From: Lophium mytilinum | Lineage: Eukaryota; Ascomycota; Dothideomycetes; Mytilinidiales; Mytilinidiaceae | NCBI GenBank assembly: GCA_010093605.1 | Contig: MU004189.1 | Span: 317,834-381,833, forward strand | Reading direction: 5' to 3' | Length of the DNA stretch: 64,000 bases | Shown here: positions 23,519 through 35,311 of the stretch, in pieces | Numbering within the stretch: position 1 is the first letter of the stretch | How the letters are laid out: each line of letters begins with the position of its first letter | Notes under the pieces: generated by a model | What the model saw: only the letters and a program-made list of their open reading frames with translations | What the model was told of the DNA's origin: nothing | Databases searched by the model: none | Position numbers and translations under genes: made by a program

Positions 23519-25110
23519 TCATGTCAGCTGCTTCACGAGCAGAAACAGCTTCCCAGCAACCCCATCCCATTCCTCGTCCCAACGGCGTTCACTTTCTATG
23601 AGCGCCCCGTCCTTCAATTTACGCAAACTTAAAACGTCCTTTCCAAATAGCTCAACGAAAAGATCAGAGAGTTGTTGAGCGGTTTCAAAGCCCCGTCCAT
23701 TGACACCCTCCTGAACCAGCTCGGGCCAAGCCTGGAATTTACTCCATCCCACCACGGGCAACCCAGCCCCAAACATATCTACAACTTTCATTGGGAGGTC
23801 TACTCCAGAAGATGAGGTATGCAATGATACGCCAAGATCTGCAGATCCCAGAAGCAATGCATAGTCCTCCGGTGTGAGCCACGCAGTAAGAAGGAGCACG
23901 TTAAGCAGTTGATTCTTCTGGTTCAGAGCCCGGATCTTGTTTAGATAGTGCTCTTTGAGTGGCCCTTTGCCTGTGATGATAGCCAACACCTTAGGCAGGC
24001 CAGTCTTAGAGGTAACGAGGGCAGAATAACGTGTTAGTGCTTCGAGAAGAAGCGAGAAGTCTTCGTCGGCAGTCCAGGACGTAGAGCTAACCACAAGGCG
24101 CATGAAGCCACTTAACAGGTCTTTTGCATACTGCGCGGTTTCGGGTAGCTGGGACAGGTAGTTGGCGCGCTCTTCTGGGTTTAGAGGTTTGAATAAAGCC
24201 GCTGGACGGTCATGGAGAACCTGGGCTTTGATACCATACTTCTGCTTCAAGACGGTAGCCATGGCATCAGTGACAGCCAAGTGTGCAATTGCGGATCGGG
24301 CGAATATGTTCTCGTATAGTCTCGAAACGAGGACAAGAGGATGGCGGCGTCCAAGCTTGAGGGCCAGGATCGAATAGCCAAAGTTGTGCCAATCAATGAC
24401 GAAGTCAGTATTGCGCAGGAAGCAAACAAAGTAAGCGATAGCCAGAGTCGGAATGGAGGGAGGATTCTGAGAGTGCTCTTAGTATTCAAAGCAAAAGGAG
24501 GTGCGATAGTCAAGTAAACTCACCTGGACAAGCATCCACTTGGTGGCAGTCGCATCGTAACCCATGGCATAGTAAAGGCTCCACGCCTGCCAGAGCACCT
24601 TCAATGGGGCCACGAGGGGAAACAGTAGCTTGCTTGGTGCTTGCAACCAAGCTGGAGAAGGGTCAATCGGTACTACCTTGATGCTTGAGTTTGATACAAC
24701 ATCAGGGTGGAGTTCCGATTCTGTTTCGCCATGTAAGCTGGTTGGAAACAGTTCAGATGGTATAGAAGGCACAAACCAGTATAGCCAACTAGCTGCACCT
24801 GGCCCCCATTCTTTGCAATGCTAATGGCATGGTATTGCATGCGGGGGCTTCGTCCAATATCCCCGAGCACTACGACCTGGAAAGACGCTCCCAAATGCCT
24901 GGTCTGTTTCACCCATGTTCTCCGATTTACATATTCCGCTGGGGTCATGACTTTCTTCGTGTCGTCCACAACCTCATCTTTGGCGAAGTCTGTGGAGTAT
25001 GGGTCATACTGCGAAGGGAGCGTTACGAGGATAATAGTGACCAGGGTTGAGAAGGCCAACAAGCCATAGAGGGCGAAATCAAGCGTAGTCTTGGGGCTCA
25101 AGTCCCACAT
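23519..25110 (-). CDS. ALG1: Chitobiosyldiphosphodolichol beta-mannosyltransferase ALG1
   Basis: Exons 25110-24777, 24720-24524 and 24466-23519 give 492 residues. The protein has an N-terminal signal anchor ([18 protein letters not shown]) and a GT33/GT4-type fold with [54 protein letters not shown] and the [22 protein letters not shown] nucleotide-sugar loop with its catalytic-site acidic residues. Alg1 adds the first mannose from GDP-mannose to dolichol-PP-chitobiose on the cytosolic face of the ER, an essential step of N-glycan assembly. Intron 1 uses a weak donor (GTTTGT) but the restored YTESELHPD matches the family. It is divergent from the Msc2-like gene. Confidence 0.96.
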
Positions 25111-25565
25111 GATTATGCAAAGACAATGATGGAGCGATCAAAAGTAGTTTCACTGGAAAAACTCGATTTTCTCCAGTCTTGATGTTGCGACGTTTCGTTG
25201 TGCGGGTGAATGCTTCGAAGAATCGACCTCGACGATGCACCTGCAGTTTGCGGGGGACGACCCGGACTTCCGCCACAGCCAGCGCCACAGGTGTTTCATT
25301 TATCGGGTACTTTAACTGGGCCGATACATTAACTGGGCCGATACAACCAGCGGGCCGACCGACATGATGGGCACTGGTGGACCCGACCCCTGATATCGAA
25401 ACATCGCAACAACACCGCCTACATATTGAATCCCCACCACACAACCAGCCTCACCGCGCTCGCTGTTGCACCGTCCTGCACTCCTCCAATCCCCATGCTA
25501 TTGGCGACCCCGACGACGGGTACCGGCTTGCCCTCGACGAGGTAGTTGCGGAGCCTGCGCCTTTG
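25111..25565. promoter_or_regulatory. Shared divergent promoter of ALG1 and MSC2 with a perfect 17-bp double repeat
   Basis: The 455 bp between the two ATGs contain TTAACTGGGCCGATACA twice in direct tandem (25312-25328 and 25329-25345), with no mismatch. A further CGGGCCGACC-like element follows at 25350. Such a paired site in a shared promoter could bind a regulator of both genes; this is inference. Confidence 0.5.
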
Positions 25566-28562
25566 ATGGCCTCGTACGCCCTCCCACTGAATAGTGGCAG
25601 CACCGCACACAATCATGGCCACTCGCATTCACACAGTCGCCCAGCGATTTCCGAGCGGCCTCCCTCCTGGATTGGTCAGCTCAACGGCGGAGCCTTGAAG
25701 AAGACGCCGTCAAATACAAGCCTGCATAGCCATAGCCATTCTCATTCACACCTGGACCACCAATTGACCCACGATATGGGCACCAGCGACCACCAGCACT
25801 CTCACAGCCACTCTACTCCCGTGGATAAAGTCCTGGCACTCAACCCCTTCGTGAAAGGGCGACCTCGAGGGGAGTCTGATCTCGGGCGAGCCCCGCCTCG
25901 AATAAACAATACCTCGAAAGGATATGCCTTCGAGACTATACAAGAGGCGCCAGTGCCAGCAGGAACGTAAGAATATGCTCAAATCCAAACAATACGCTCA
26001 GTTCCGCTAACTATATATAGTTTGTGGCCCAAACCAGAAGAGCTCCTAACGGCGCTGCTCATACCTCTCCCATACCTTCTTGCCTCACTGGCGTACCCTA
26101 CCACCGTGGCAGTGCCTCCTACTACTTTCCCGGCGCTTGCAAACTCCCTAGGCGAGCCCGAATCAGCAGATGCTACATTACTAGGGACACAATTAGGATC
26201 GACTCAGTCTCCATTTGTTCTTGCATGCACGCTATCCTCGACAACATTGATACTGGTCGGCATAGTGTCCAAACTACGCTCTTTAGCGGACCCTCTGGAT
26301 CGCCGGAAGGGCTCCTTGGGCGGTTCTGATGGTCCAGGGAAGAGTCAAGACCATTTCTGGAGTCCCGCAGGTCTTCGGCGACTGGGCGGCAGGATACTCA
26401 GTGTCCTCCTGCCATTTTACGGCGCAATGCACCTAGGAGGCGTAAAGGTTGCCATCGTGTTGTTGGCAGTCGCTGCAACTGGCATTGGCAGTTTTGATAC
26501 GCGCCCAATGAAGCACTCGTTTCTGGACAGCTGGAAGAGGACATTTCGGACCAGGAAACTTACATGCGGAGTTCTGCTGCTAGGTCTAGTGGCAGATGTC
26601 CTAGATGCTTCAGTAAGCTCCAGCACGTCGCTTCTAGGTTACTTGGCCCTCGTGTTGTCCGTCTTGACGATCCCTCCTCCATTCCCGACCACAGGCTGGT
26701 CCCTGCTCACGAAATTCAAAGGAGCACCTACTTCGTCGACATCTGGTGCAGGCGCTCCGTCCGCCCCGCGGCTCTCTCTGGCGAAGCCAGTTTCGCCTTT
26801 AGTCTCGTCGGTCGAGGATACCCATCTTACTTTGCTTGCAGGTTTGATTCTAAGCGGCATGACCATGATCTCTGCGATTGCTTTATCTGCTGCCCCGTCG
26901 ATTTCATTATCTGCAATGACGTTTTCGACTCTTTCTGTAGCATCAGCGACGGCTCTTGTTTTCTTATCTATTCCATCTTCTTTACGGACGCAACGAAAGC
27001 CCGGCGTGGCACTTGGCTTTATTTTGATAGCAGCTTTTGGCTATCTGCAAAGCTCTGGCATTTGGAGGTCAACTCCCCGTATTGCCGTTTTCTGTACTTT
27101 ATGTTACGCGGCCGTTACATCTGACACATCAGCGTCTGTTATCCCACACGATGCGGGTCACCACCAGGATCACGATCATAAACATCAACACAATCATCCC
27201 TTGCATGGAAACCACTCGAGAATAACCGGCCTTCTCCTCAGAAAATGCACTCCGGGGTCTATCCTACATAGTGTTCTCATGGAGAGAGACTCTCGGCGGA
27301 TTGCATACTTTGCAGTGTAAGTTCCTCAGCATGCTTTGCCAGACTGTGCTAAACAACACTACACAGGCTCAATCTCGGTTTCATGCTCGTACAGTTCTTC
27401 TACGGTTTCGTCAGCGGTTCGCTGGGTCTCCTAACCGACAGTATACACATGTTGTTCGACTGTGCGGGTCTGGCCGTTGGTTTAGCAGCCGCTGTCATGA
27501 GCAAGTGGCGGCCGAGTGTGCGCTTTCCGTATGGCTTTGGCAAGATCGATACCATCTCTGGCTTTGCCAATGGCATATTTCTCATGTAAGTCTAAGCCTC
27601 TCAGATATAGTGACTGTGGCTGACCCAATGCCAGGCTTGTGAGCGTAGAGATTGTGTTCGATGCTTTCGAGAGACTTTGGGACGGGTCTGAGCTCCATCG
27701 TCTAAACGAGCTGCTCGTCGTCAGCGTGCTCGGCTTCTTGGTCAACCTGGTAGGCCTAACAGCGTTTGGACATGCTCACCACGGCCACGATCACGGAGGG
27801 CACGACCACGGCGGCCATGGCCATTCCCATGACAACGAGAACATGCAAGGCATATTCCTTCACATCATGGCTGACGCCTTGGGCTCCGTCGCAGTCATAA
27901 TCTCGACTCTTCTAACCAAGTACTACGGATGGTCAGGCTGGGACCCCATTGCATCGTGCGCCATCGCCGTCCTCATCTTCCTCTCGGCAATGCCTCTTGT
28001 CAAGAGCTCCGGCTTGCGCCTCCTCCTCTCTCTTTCCGCAGACGTAGAGTACGGTATCCGCAACACCCTCCAAGAGCTCAGCTCCCTCCGAGGCGTGGTT
28101 GGCTACACAGTCCCCCGATTCTGGCTCGAAGACGCCGGTGCCGCACATGCTGAATCGCACGCGCACGACCACAAGCATGATCATGATCACGATCACGACC
28201 ATGCGCACAATCATCCCCATGAAGAGCCTACCCCTACGCATACACACGGTGCTGATTGCGACCACGGCCACTCGCATGAGGAGTCGCCGCACGACCACGA
28301 CCACGACCACGACCACGATCACGGGCACGGGCACGACCATGGGCACGACCACGCCCACGACGACCACGCCCATGCGCATCGCCCCGCCCAGCCAAAGATC
28401 CTAGGCGTGATCCACATCATCGCGTCCCGCATCGCCGATCCCGAGGACGTCCGCGAACGCACGGTGCAGTTCCTCAAAGGGCGCGGCATGGACGTCGTTG
28501 TGCATGTTGAGCGCGAGGGCGACGGGCGGTGCTGGTGCGGTGGAGGGAATAAGATCGGGTGA
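25566..28562 (+). CDS. MSC2: Msc2-like zinc transporter (cation diffusion facilitator, ER/Golgi)
   Basis: Exons 25566-25966, 26021-27316, 27367-27585 and 27635-28562 (introns 54, 50 and 49 bp) give 947 residues. The N-terminal cytosolic part has His-Ser runs ([22 protein letters not shown]). Exon 2 encodes many membrane helices beyond the six of simple CDF proteins, as in Msc2 and vertebrate ZnT5. The CDF core follows: [19 protein letters not shown] with the HxxxD metal site, [17 protein letters not shown], and [20 protein letters not shown] with the second HxxxD site. Two His-Asp-rich loops follow, one of them more than 80 residues and made almost wholly of HD/HG repeats. The C-terminal domain ends in a Cys pair (CWCGGG). 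Msc2 moves zinc into the ER lumen, usually with partner Zrg17. The ATG at 25566 fits the usual MAS-YALP start. Confidence 0.93.
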
Positions 28563-30391
28563 GCTGCGTATAGTAAACCGGCGGATAGGCCGGCTGCTTC
28601 CGAGTTGAACGGGCGATGTTGGATGTTCTCGAAGCTCGGCGAACTGGAGGGCAGAGCTCGGGGTTGGAGCGAGCGGGGGAGGTTCGGATGGGTGTAGTTC
28701 GGAAAGGAGAGGGAAGAGGCCAGATTCGCGGCTTCGATCGGAGCGTTCAGATGCAGTGGAGTGGCTTCGAGATGGTGTGGCGTGTCACCCCATCCAAGGG
28801 GCTGCTGTCACGCTTGCTGCCGGCCGGGTAAACCACGAGATGTTGCGTCTTGTCGAGATTTCCGGTTTCTGGTTCCCGAGTGTGAGGTTTTGTACTGTAT
28901 ATATAGGCAGCCGGCTGCGACTACTATGGATCTATTAGAACTGTATTACTGTTGCTGGTTGGTACGAAGTGATGTATCGTCGGATCGACTGAATGGGGGT
29001 TCCCTCCCTGGTAGACGGACTAATCGATCACGGTACAAAGGTTAGCGTAGCTTGCCGACACTCCCGTCTAATGACTCCACTCCACAACACGCTTCTATTT
29101 GTGGATAGAAGGCTAGGGTTGTCGATGATTGGGTCTGGGCCGTGTGCCTGCATGGCTTTAGTGGGAACTGTGTGTTCTCTCAGTGCTCATATTGTAGGTT
29201 CGAACTACTATGATTCTAGAGATGCCCAGTTGTAGATGCGGTTAGCTAGCCGCAGCTCCACTCTCCACGATGAAGGCATAAGCTATGAATGAACCTAAGT
29301 TTCGACGTATCTAGAATCCGAATTCGAGTCCGTTCCCAACCACCCTCGTTTCTGTTCATGAGACAGACCCATTGCGTTCCCTGCCGTACTCCCCGCTATT
29401 CTTCTTTGTCAGTCCCCCTCCTTGCGCACCTCTCCGCGGGAACCATTATGTGATCGATTTCCCGACTTCTTCCTTCCATACGGTTGGTGGGTCGACTTAC
29501 CGCACCCCCAGAAACGAAGATGTTGGGGAAGCGGCGTTGCGTTGGGGTGCTGTGATCGGCGTGTGCAACGGGTGACCCCGCAGTAGGAAGGCAGCGGAAA
29601 GGTAGCGCTTGAGGGGTGGTGGTGGTGGCGCCACGGGGTACAGGGGAGCGGGGATGACTCCGTGATTGGAACGCAGGCAGAGTACGGATATGGTTTAATT
29701 GGGTGAGAGGTGTGGTTGGTAAGGTTAGCAGGTTCTTGGTGCTCGAGAAGGGGCGTTGAAGAGGGCCTTAGTGAAGGAAGTTTTGAGGAAGGTTCTGGAG
29801 AGGGGTGTAAGAGTCGGAACGGTCGGATGCAGAATATCAGTTCAAGCAATCAGAGTGGAGGTTTGAGGAAGATTCTGGAGAGGGGTGTAGAGTCGCCGCG
29901 GTCGGATGCAGAATATCAGTTCATGAAGTCGAAGTGGAGATTTGAGGATATTGAATCGTTCATTAAGCTCTTCGCTCTATAGATAGTGTTACAATACAGA
30001 TTTCGCTTTGCCCATTACAGCTCAGCCGTCACTGCGCCCGTAAGCTGCTTGGGTATCATGTGGTAGATAAATCTCGTAGCATGTGTCGTGAAATACGCCT
30101 AAAGCCTCCGATACGCCTAGTTTCCAAGAAGTTGGTAATACAGTTGCTTAGAAGAGAAAGACATTGCCAGTGCTTCGAAACTTGCGGCCAAGTGAAACCG
30201 GAAGAGAGACGCAGTGTTAGGAGATCCCCTCCTATAGGTGAGCTCCAAATGTCGATATTGCAGTTGTTGCAACGGTGTTGTACCTCCGCTAGACTGTTGA
30301 GAGGTGGGAAAAGACAGGCTACCATGATGCTCTGCTCGGATCGTAGCTTCCGTGCAAGGAATGAAACGATGTGGTCGTGTCGGCATCATAT
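28563..30391. other. Intergenic region with an 80-bp duplication
   Basis: No gene is supported across 1.8 kb. The first 300 bp are G-rich (probable MSC2 3' UTR), and 28860-29330 is AT-rich. A tandem duplication at 29785-29943 is annotated separately. The interval 30050-30390 is open on both strands with no feature and probably holds the 3' UTR of the next gene. Confidence 0.5.
29785..29943. repeat. Two-copy tandem duplication, about 80 bp each
   Basis: Copy 1 starts at 29785 and copy 2 at 29865. Both begin GAGGAAG and share TTCTGGAGAGGGGTGTA and GGTCGGATGCAGAATATCAG. They differ at roughly a dozen sites, so the duplication is not very recent. Confidence 0.85.
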
Positions 30392-30950
30392 TCAGGGGGA
30401 CTCGTGCTCGAAGTGCTCCGCGATGCTTTCAGCAATCTCGCGGTCTACGCTGCTCCTGCGTCTCCGCTGCCTCCGCATCTCCATCTCGGCATCCATCAGC
30501 CGGCCCTGGATCCAGACGCGGAACTTGTCGTCCTGCTTGACCGAATCCGTGTTGAGGAGCTCGGTCAGCGTAGCTTTGATCTGCTGGTTGATTTCGTAAA
30601 GCGAGTGGCCCTCGTCGGACTGGCCGTCGGTGCACATGCTGCGGTTGAAGGCGGCGCTGGAAGGGGTTGGGTGCGCGGACATGGGAGACGAGGAGTAGGT
30701 CTCGTTGGTGAAGGAGCTGCGAGAGACGTTGGGTGAAGATGAGAAAGAATCGGGAGTGTGGGCGGTCAGGGGAGTTGAAGAGGGGAGTTGGAGGGATAGA
30801 CGGCGACGAAGGATTTCTTGATGGTTGGAAAGACGCATGTAGTTTTGCATAGGGTCGTCCTTGAGGCTGAGTTAGTCATGATGCATTAAGAGAGATAGAT
30901 TGCAATTGAGGACTCACCATGGAAAGATTGGTTCTTGTTGGAAACGACAT
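30392..30950 (-). CDS. Small fungal protein of unknown function
   Basis: Exon 1 (30950-30918) encodes MSFPTRTNLSM. A 58-bp intron (GTGAGT...AAG) leads to exon 2 (30859-30392), which begins DDPMQNYMRLSNHQEILRRR, for 166 residues in total. The middle is Ser/Thr/Pro-rich and likely disordered. The C-terminal third is helical and charged (YEINQQIKATLTELLN, FRVWIQGRLMDAEMEMRRQR). There is no signal peptide or membrane helix. I do not recognise a domain. The clean splice, coding-like third positions and the short N-terminal exon support a real gene. The basic RRQRRRR patch might serve nuclear entry, an inference only. Confidence 0.75.
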
Positions 30951-32869
30951 AGTATGTTGAGGATTCTTATGGACTTGTATGGGTGATTGAGTGTGTTGGT
31001 GAGCGATGCCGTGTCAGTGTCCTCAGGCGTTGGGTGCGGGGTGCATGCAGCTTTGATATACTCTCAAACTGGCACAGGCTAACAGGCTTCTACGGTTGCA
31101 CAACCCGGTGCGGGGCGTCGAAATGTCTGGAACGTCTAGGGTTCAGCGTCGTTGTGTGGGTATTGGTGGGCCCAAAGTATAATGGGTGGGGCGAGCCAGT
31201 GAGGTGATATCAGGTTGGGTTGATGGTGGTGTGCTCGACGCGACACGTAGTAACTTGAAGCGTAAGAATGATGACAGAAGTTCGGGTTAAGCAGGGCAGC
31301 AGGGCAGTGGTGTCGGAAGAATTGGGGAGGACATGAAGGGTGCAAACAGCCTTTTATTGCTGCGACTCAGCATTGTTTCCCCGGATGACGTGAATGCATG
31401 GGAAATTAGGAGTTGCTGGCGGATTCAGCCCTGCGACCTGCTTGCTTCCTGTGCGCAAGAATAGCCTGCCCTAGCGGGTGGGTGCTGTGGAGGGCGCCGG
31501 TGGGTGCGCCATACAAAGGCCCCTTGGCCCCCAGAAATCCGGATCCTGCTTCTCGGAATGTATTCGTGAAGGTGATTGGCCGCAGAGGCCCATGACGAGC
31601 GATCCATGCCTCGCACGCCAACCCGAAACACCACCACGGTCCCATATCGCACCTGAGCTCGCTGAAAACGTCACAAGCCGTCGTCACGATCCTCAATGCA
31701 GCACTTCAGCCTGTGCGCGCTTGCAAATTCTCCCGATCCTGTCGCACCCGTCAAAGACCCGTGGCCACGGCCGACAGCTGCAGGAACACCCGTCCGATGC
31801 TGCACTGCGCAAGCTTCATCGCCAGGAGTCTCACGCGGCGACCTAGCCTCCGCTCATCAGACCAGCTCGCCAGCCTCATCGGACGCCCGTCAACCATGTT
31901 GATCACGATGGCGGTCGGAGCAGCAGTCAGACTCTCGTAGTGACCTTCTGCAGCGGCCGACGAGTCGCAGTCCTAGAGCCTCTTGGAGGTCCCAGTTTTC
32001 GACGTCATGGTAACCAGGAGCGAGGCGAGAACCGCATTGCAAAGATACCACCTCTTGGCCTCCCATCCAGATCGCCGATTGCTACTTTCGGACTGCGATT
32101 GCGTTGGTTGAAGCGTACCCAACCTACGTCGTCACATCGTTGGCCTCAACAAACGTCCTAGTGGTGTTGCTGTGGCGTCCACCTGCGAGAGACAAACTTC
32201 CAGGTTTTTTTAGCCCCGAATGTGGCTGTTCCAACTTCTCCAGCCCCATCCCGTTTGCCTTTCTTTGTTCAAGCCAGGTTTCAGTGTGCAACTCCAGCCA
32301 TGGCCCGTGGCGATCGGCCCTCTGACGTGTGGCGGAGGGAATTGGTGCCTGGGTATGATGCCATGCATGTGTGTGCTCAACTTCTGAAACAAGCAAGGCG
32401 AGGATATCCAAGCGTGCCCAGTTCCAGTTACATACATCAAATCGGGCCAATAATGGTGGAAAGAATGATCACTCCACGTGGAATTATATTCTCCTATCGT
32501 TAGCCGACCGGAGCGGAAGTCAGTGGACGTAATCCTGACATCAACTCTCGAGCTGCCAATCATCCTTCTACTTTCTGTGCTACAAGCAGAGGGACTTGTA
32601 AGCGATGCAGCAGGGCGGAACTTCAGGAGAGCCGGAAGCCGAGAAAAGTGTGTGATACATGTAATTTGTAACCTGCGGCCTTGGTATCATCCGTTCTGGG
32701 TGAGCTTTTTAAACGATATCACTTCTCCCGGCTTAGGCGCCGTTTTCCGAAGTGAAGATGCAGGATCCCGGGGAATCAGTCGTACACAGTTGGACATTTC
32801 CAGAGCTAGATCTAGACGTGGGGTAGCATGCTGCATTCCCTTCATTTATTAGTGTAGTCTTTCATTTCA
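30951..32869. other. Intergenic region, no supported gene
   Basis: Several frames of 60-120 codons are open on both strands between 31400 and 32500, all without domains and mutually overlapping, which points to composition. The end of this stretch is the left border of the repeat array. Confidence 0.5.
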
Positions 32870-34640
32870 TCCAGAATCTTAAGGCTTCAAATTGAGCCTC
32901 TACTAAAAGGATATATAGAAGCCTTCGAAGTACCTCGCTTTCGAAGTTAAGTCCACCTAGTTACAAGTTCTTATGGAATCAACTGCGCGAACTCTTTTCC
33001 ATAGACGCGGCGTGACATGTTCATCCTAAATCTCAAGGTTTCAAATCAAGCGTCCGCCAAAAGGATTAACAAACGCTACTGAAGCACCTCCACCAGGATT
33101 TCAGCGCACTCAGTTGCAAGTTCTCACGAAATCAACGACGCACAACTCTTTTCTTAGACGCCGCGTGGCATGCTATCCTGAATCTCAAGGCTTCAAATCA
33201 AGCGTCCGCCAAAAGGATTAACAAACGCTACTGAAGCACCTCCACCAGGATTTCAGCGCACTCAGTTGCAAGTTCTCACGAAATCAACGACGCACAACTC
33301 TTTTCTTAGACGCCGCGTGGCATGCTATCCTAAATCTTGAGTCTTCAAATCTAGCCTCCGCTAAAAGCATATACAAGAGCTGTCGAAGCACCCTTTAAAA
33401 ACTAAGCCCCCCTTAGTTGCAAGTTCTCACAAAATCAACCGTTCAAAACTCTTACAGACGCCCCAAATCTCGAAGCTTTAAATCAAGCCTCTGCCAAAAC
33501 AATTGCCAAACACTATTAAAGCACCTCCCCTGGAAGATTAAGCCCACCTAATCGTAAGTTTTCACGAAATCAACCGCGCGAGCCCTTCCCAGTGGACGTT
33601 GGCCGGGGAGGGGGGGCAACGCGGCGTAGTTACTTCTTACTATATAACCACGGCATCTAAATTACGCCTGCGTTCCTGTTATCTCTAAAATCTTCTAAAA
33701 TACCCCTAATAAAGCCTAAGTATATCCAGATAAAAGTTCTTACAAAACCAACCACAATGTTAAATGCAGGTAGTTCTAGACGCGGCGTTCTATGTCTTGT
33801 AGCCACTTCTTTTAACAGAGGTAACGGGCTGAAGATCTAAGCCTTAGTAAAAGGTTGTTACTCTAGTTAAAAGTCACGGAGGTGCCCCCGCAAAGAGGTT
33901 AGCTTTGGTAGTTGTAAGATTTTACATATTCAACCGGGTAAAAGGGCTTTTAGTATTCGCAACCTGTACGCGAGTGCACGCAAAGGGGCATGCAGAGGGC
34001 TACGACTTGTAGTTACTGCTTGCAATAAAAGCAACGGGCTGAAGATCTCGGTTATAGTAGACGGGTATTAGGACGGCGAAACATTTCTAAGGTCGTCCTG
34101 TAGAAACGCTAGTTTACCTAGTTGTGAGTTCTCTTGGATTCAACCGTGTAAAGGTATTTTGATAGGCAGGGAGCACACGCGCTGTAGGTACTTCTTTTTA
34201 TATAAGTAACGGCCTATAGATTAGGCTCGTGATAAAAGGAGATTCTGGCGGCAAAGAATTGCTAACAGGGCTTCGGCGATGATATTAACTTGACTAGTTC
34301 CATGTTTTAACAGATCTTACTGTGTTGAAGGGTTTTTGATAGACGCGGCGTGCACGTACAGGGTAACGCGGTGTAATTGCTCCATGTGATAGAAGCAACT
34401 GTCTGCAGACAAAGACTATAGCCGGAAGGGTTTGGCGTGGAGTAGAGTTGCCGAAGCATCCCTAGGCAGGAGATATGGTCAATATGTCACAAGTTCTTAT
34501 GGAATTGACCGTATGGAAGGTAATTAGATAGACGCAGAGGGGGACACGGAGCCTACATCTCGTAGCTGTATTCTAGCACATAAGCAACAGCGCATATCCG
34601 GGTTGATCGTAAAGCACTTGTAGAGATATAGCGAACATTC
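32870..34640. repeat. Array of about eleven decayed 150-190 bp tandem repeats
   Basis: Each unit shows the same order of blocks: CTTCAAATCAAGC plus a CCGCCAAAAG-like block, then AGTTGCAAGTTCTCACGAAA with TCAACC, then TTAGACGCCGCGTGGCATG. Block 2 recurs near 32956, 33110, 33262, 33412, 33548, 33729, 33905, 34117, 34297 and 34484. The units at about 33032-33183 and 33184-33335 are 152 bp long and differ at about one site. The units on the right are longer (170-200 bp) and far more diverged, with added TAGTTACTTCTT and GCAACGGGCTGAAGATCT blocks. No unit keeps an open frame. Confidence 0.85.
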
Positions 34641-34773
34641 TTCACCTGCTACAGTCATGCGGCCTCTCCACCTTTATCATCTGCCTGAACCTCTTCCGCC
34701 ATGATACACCCGTCTAAACATTGTTCGCAGCGCCTCATTCCTCACAGCTGCATACGTCTGCTCCCTGCCCGCC

Positions 34774-35311
34774 TTAATCCTCATGGCAGCCCCCACTAGC
34801 TCTCCTACACCATTCCGAATGGGTCCCACCTCCTCTTCTCTTATGGCTAACTATCATAGTCAAATCCATATTCGTCTTCGCGCCAAGGTTGCCCATTGCG
34901 TTCTGGACGTCTTCTTCTATGGCCATGTCGGGGGACACGAAAGAACGGAGGGAACGGTGGAAAATGTGGCGGCCGTGGCTTTGGAGGGGGTTGAGCAGTG
35001 TCTCCAACGATGAGGATATTCTGAGGGTTCGGTTGGCGAAAACGATCGAGGGCACGTTCACGGAGACGGAGATGCAGGGAAGTAAGGCTTGGATCAAGAG
35101 GAGGGTATGTGGGGAGTTGGGGTAGACGAGGGAAAGGAGGAATATCAAATCTGGGAGGTTTGGTAGGTCGATAAAGGAGGAGAAGAGAGGGTATGAGGAG
35201 GGAGAAGAAGACGAAGGTGGAGAGGGCTTGGATGAGGGCGATGGTGGTGGGGGTGAGGGTAGACATGACGACGTTGAAGACAATAGTGTAAATCTGGATA
35301 ACATCTTTCAT
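34774..35311 (-). pseudogene. Membrane-protein gene with apparent frame disruption
   Basis: Coding-like composition (third positions mostly C) starts at an ATG at 35266 in one frame (MSTLTPTTIALIQALSTFVF, a strong membrane helix). About 70-90 bp later it moves to a second frame, which encodes SFIDLPNLPDLIFLLSLVYP, LLLIQALLPCISVSVNVP, IVFANRTLRISSSLETLLNP and a soluble tail with SPDMAIEEDVQNAMGNLGAK, ending at 34774. The switch lies near 35190-35200, in a C/T-rich run. No GT-AG pair short enough to bridge it is apparent. A sequencing indel or a broken gene would both explain this. Intact, the product would be a 150-165 residue protein with two to three membrane helices. I do not recognise the family. 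An upstream in-frame ATG exists at 35311. Confidence 0.45.

Noticed and set aside
28141-28382. Possible non-coding microsatellite of GACCAC type
   Set aside because: It lies in frame inside the zinc transporter and encodes its His-rich loop, so it is coding.
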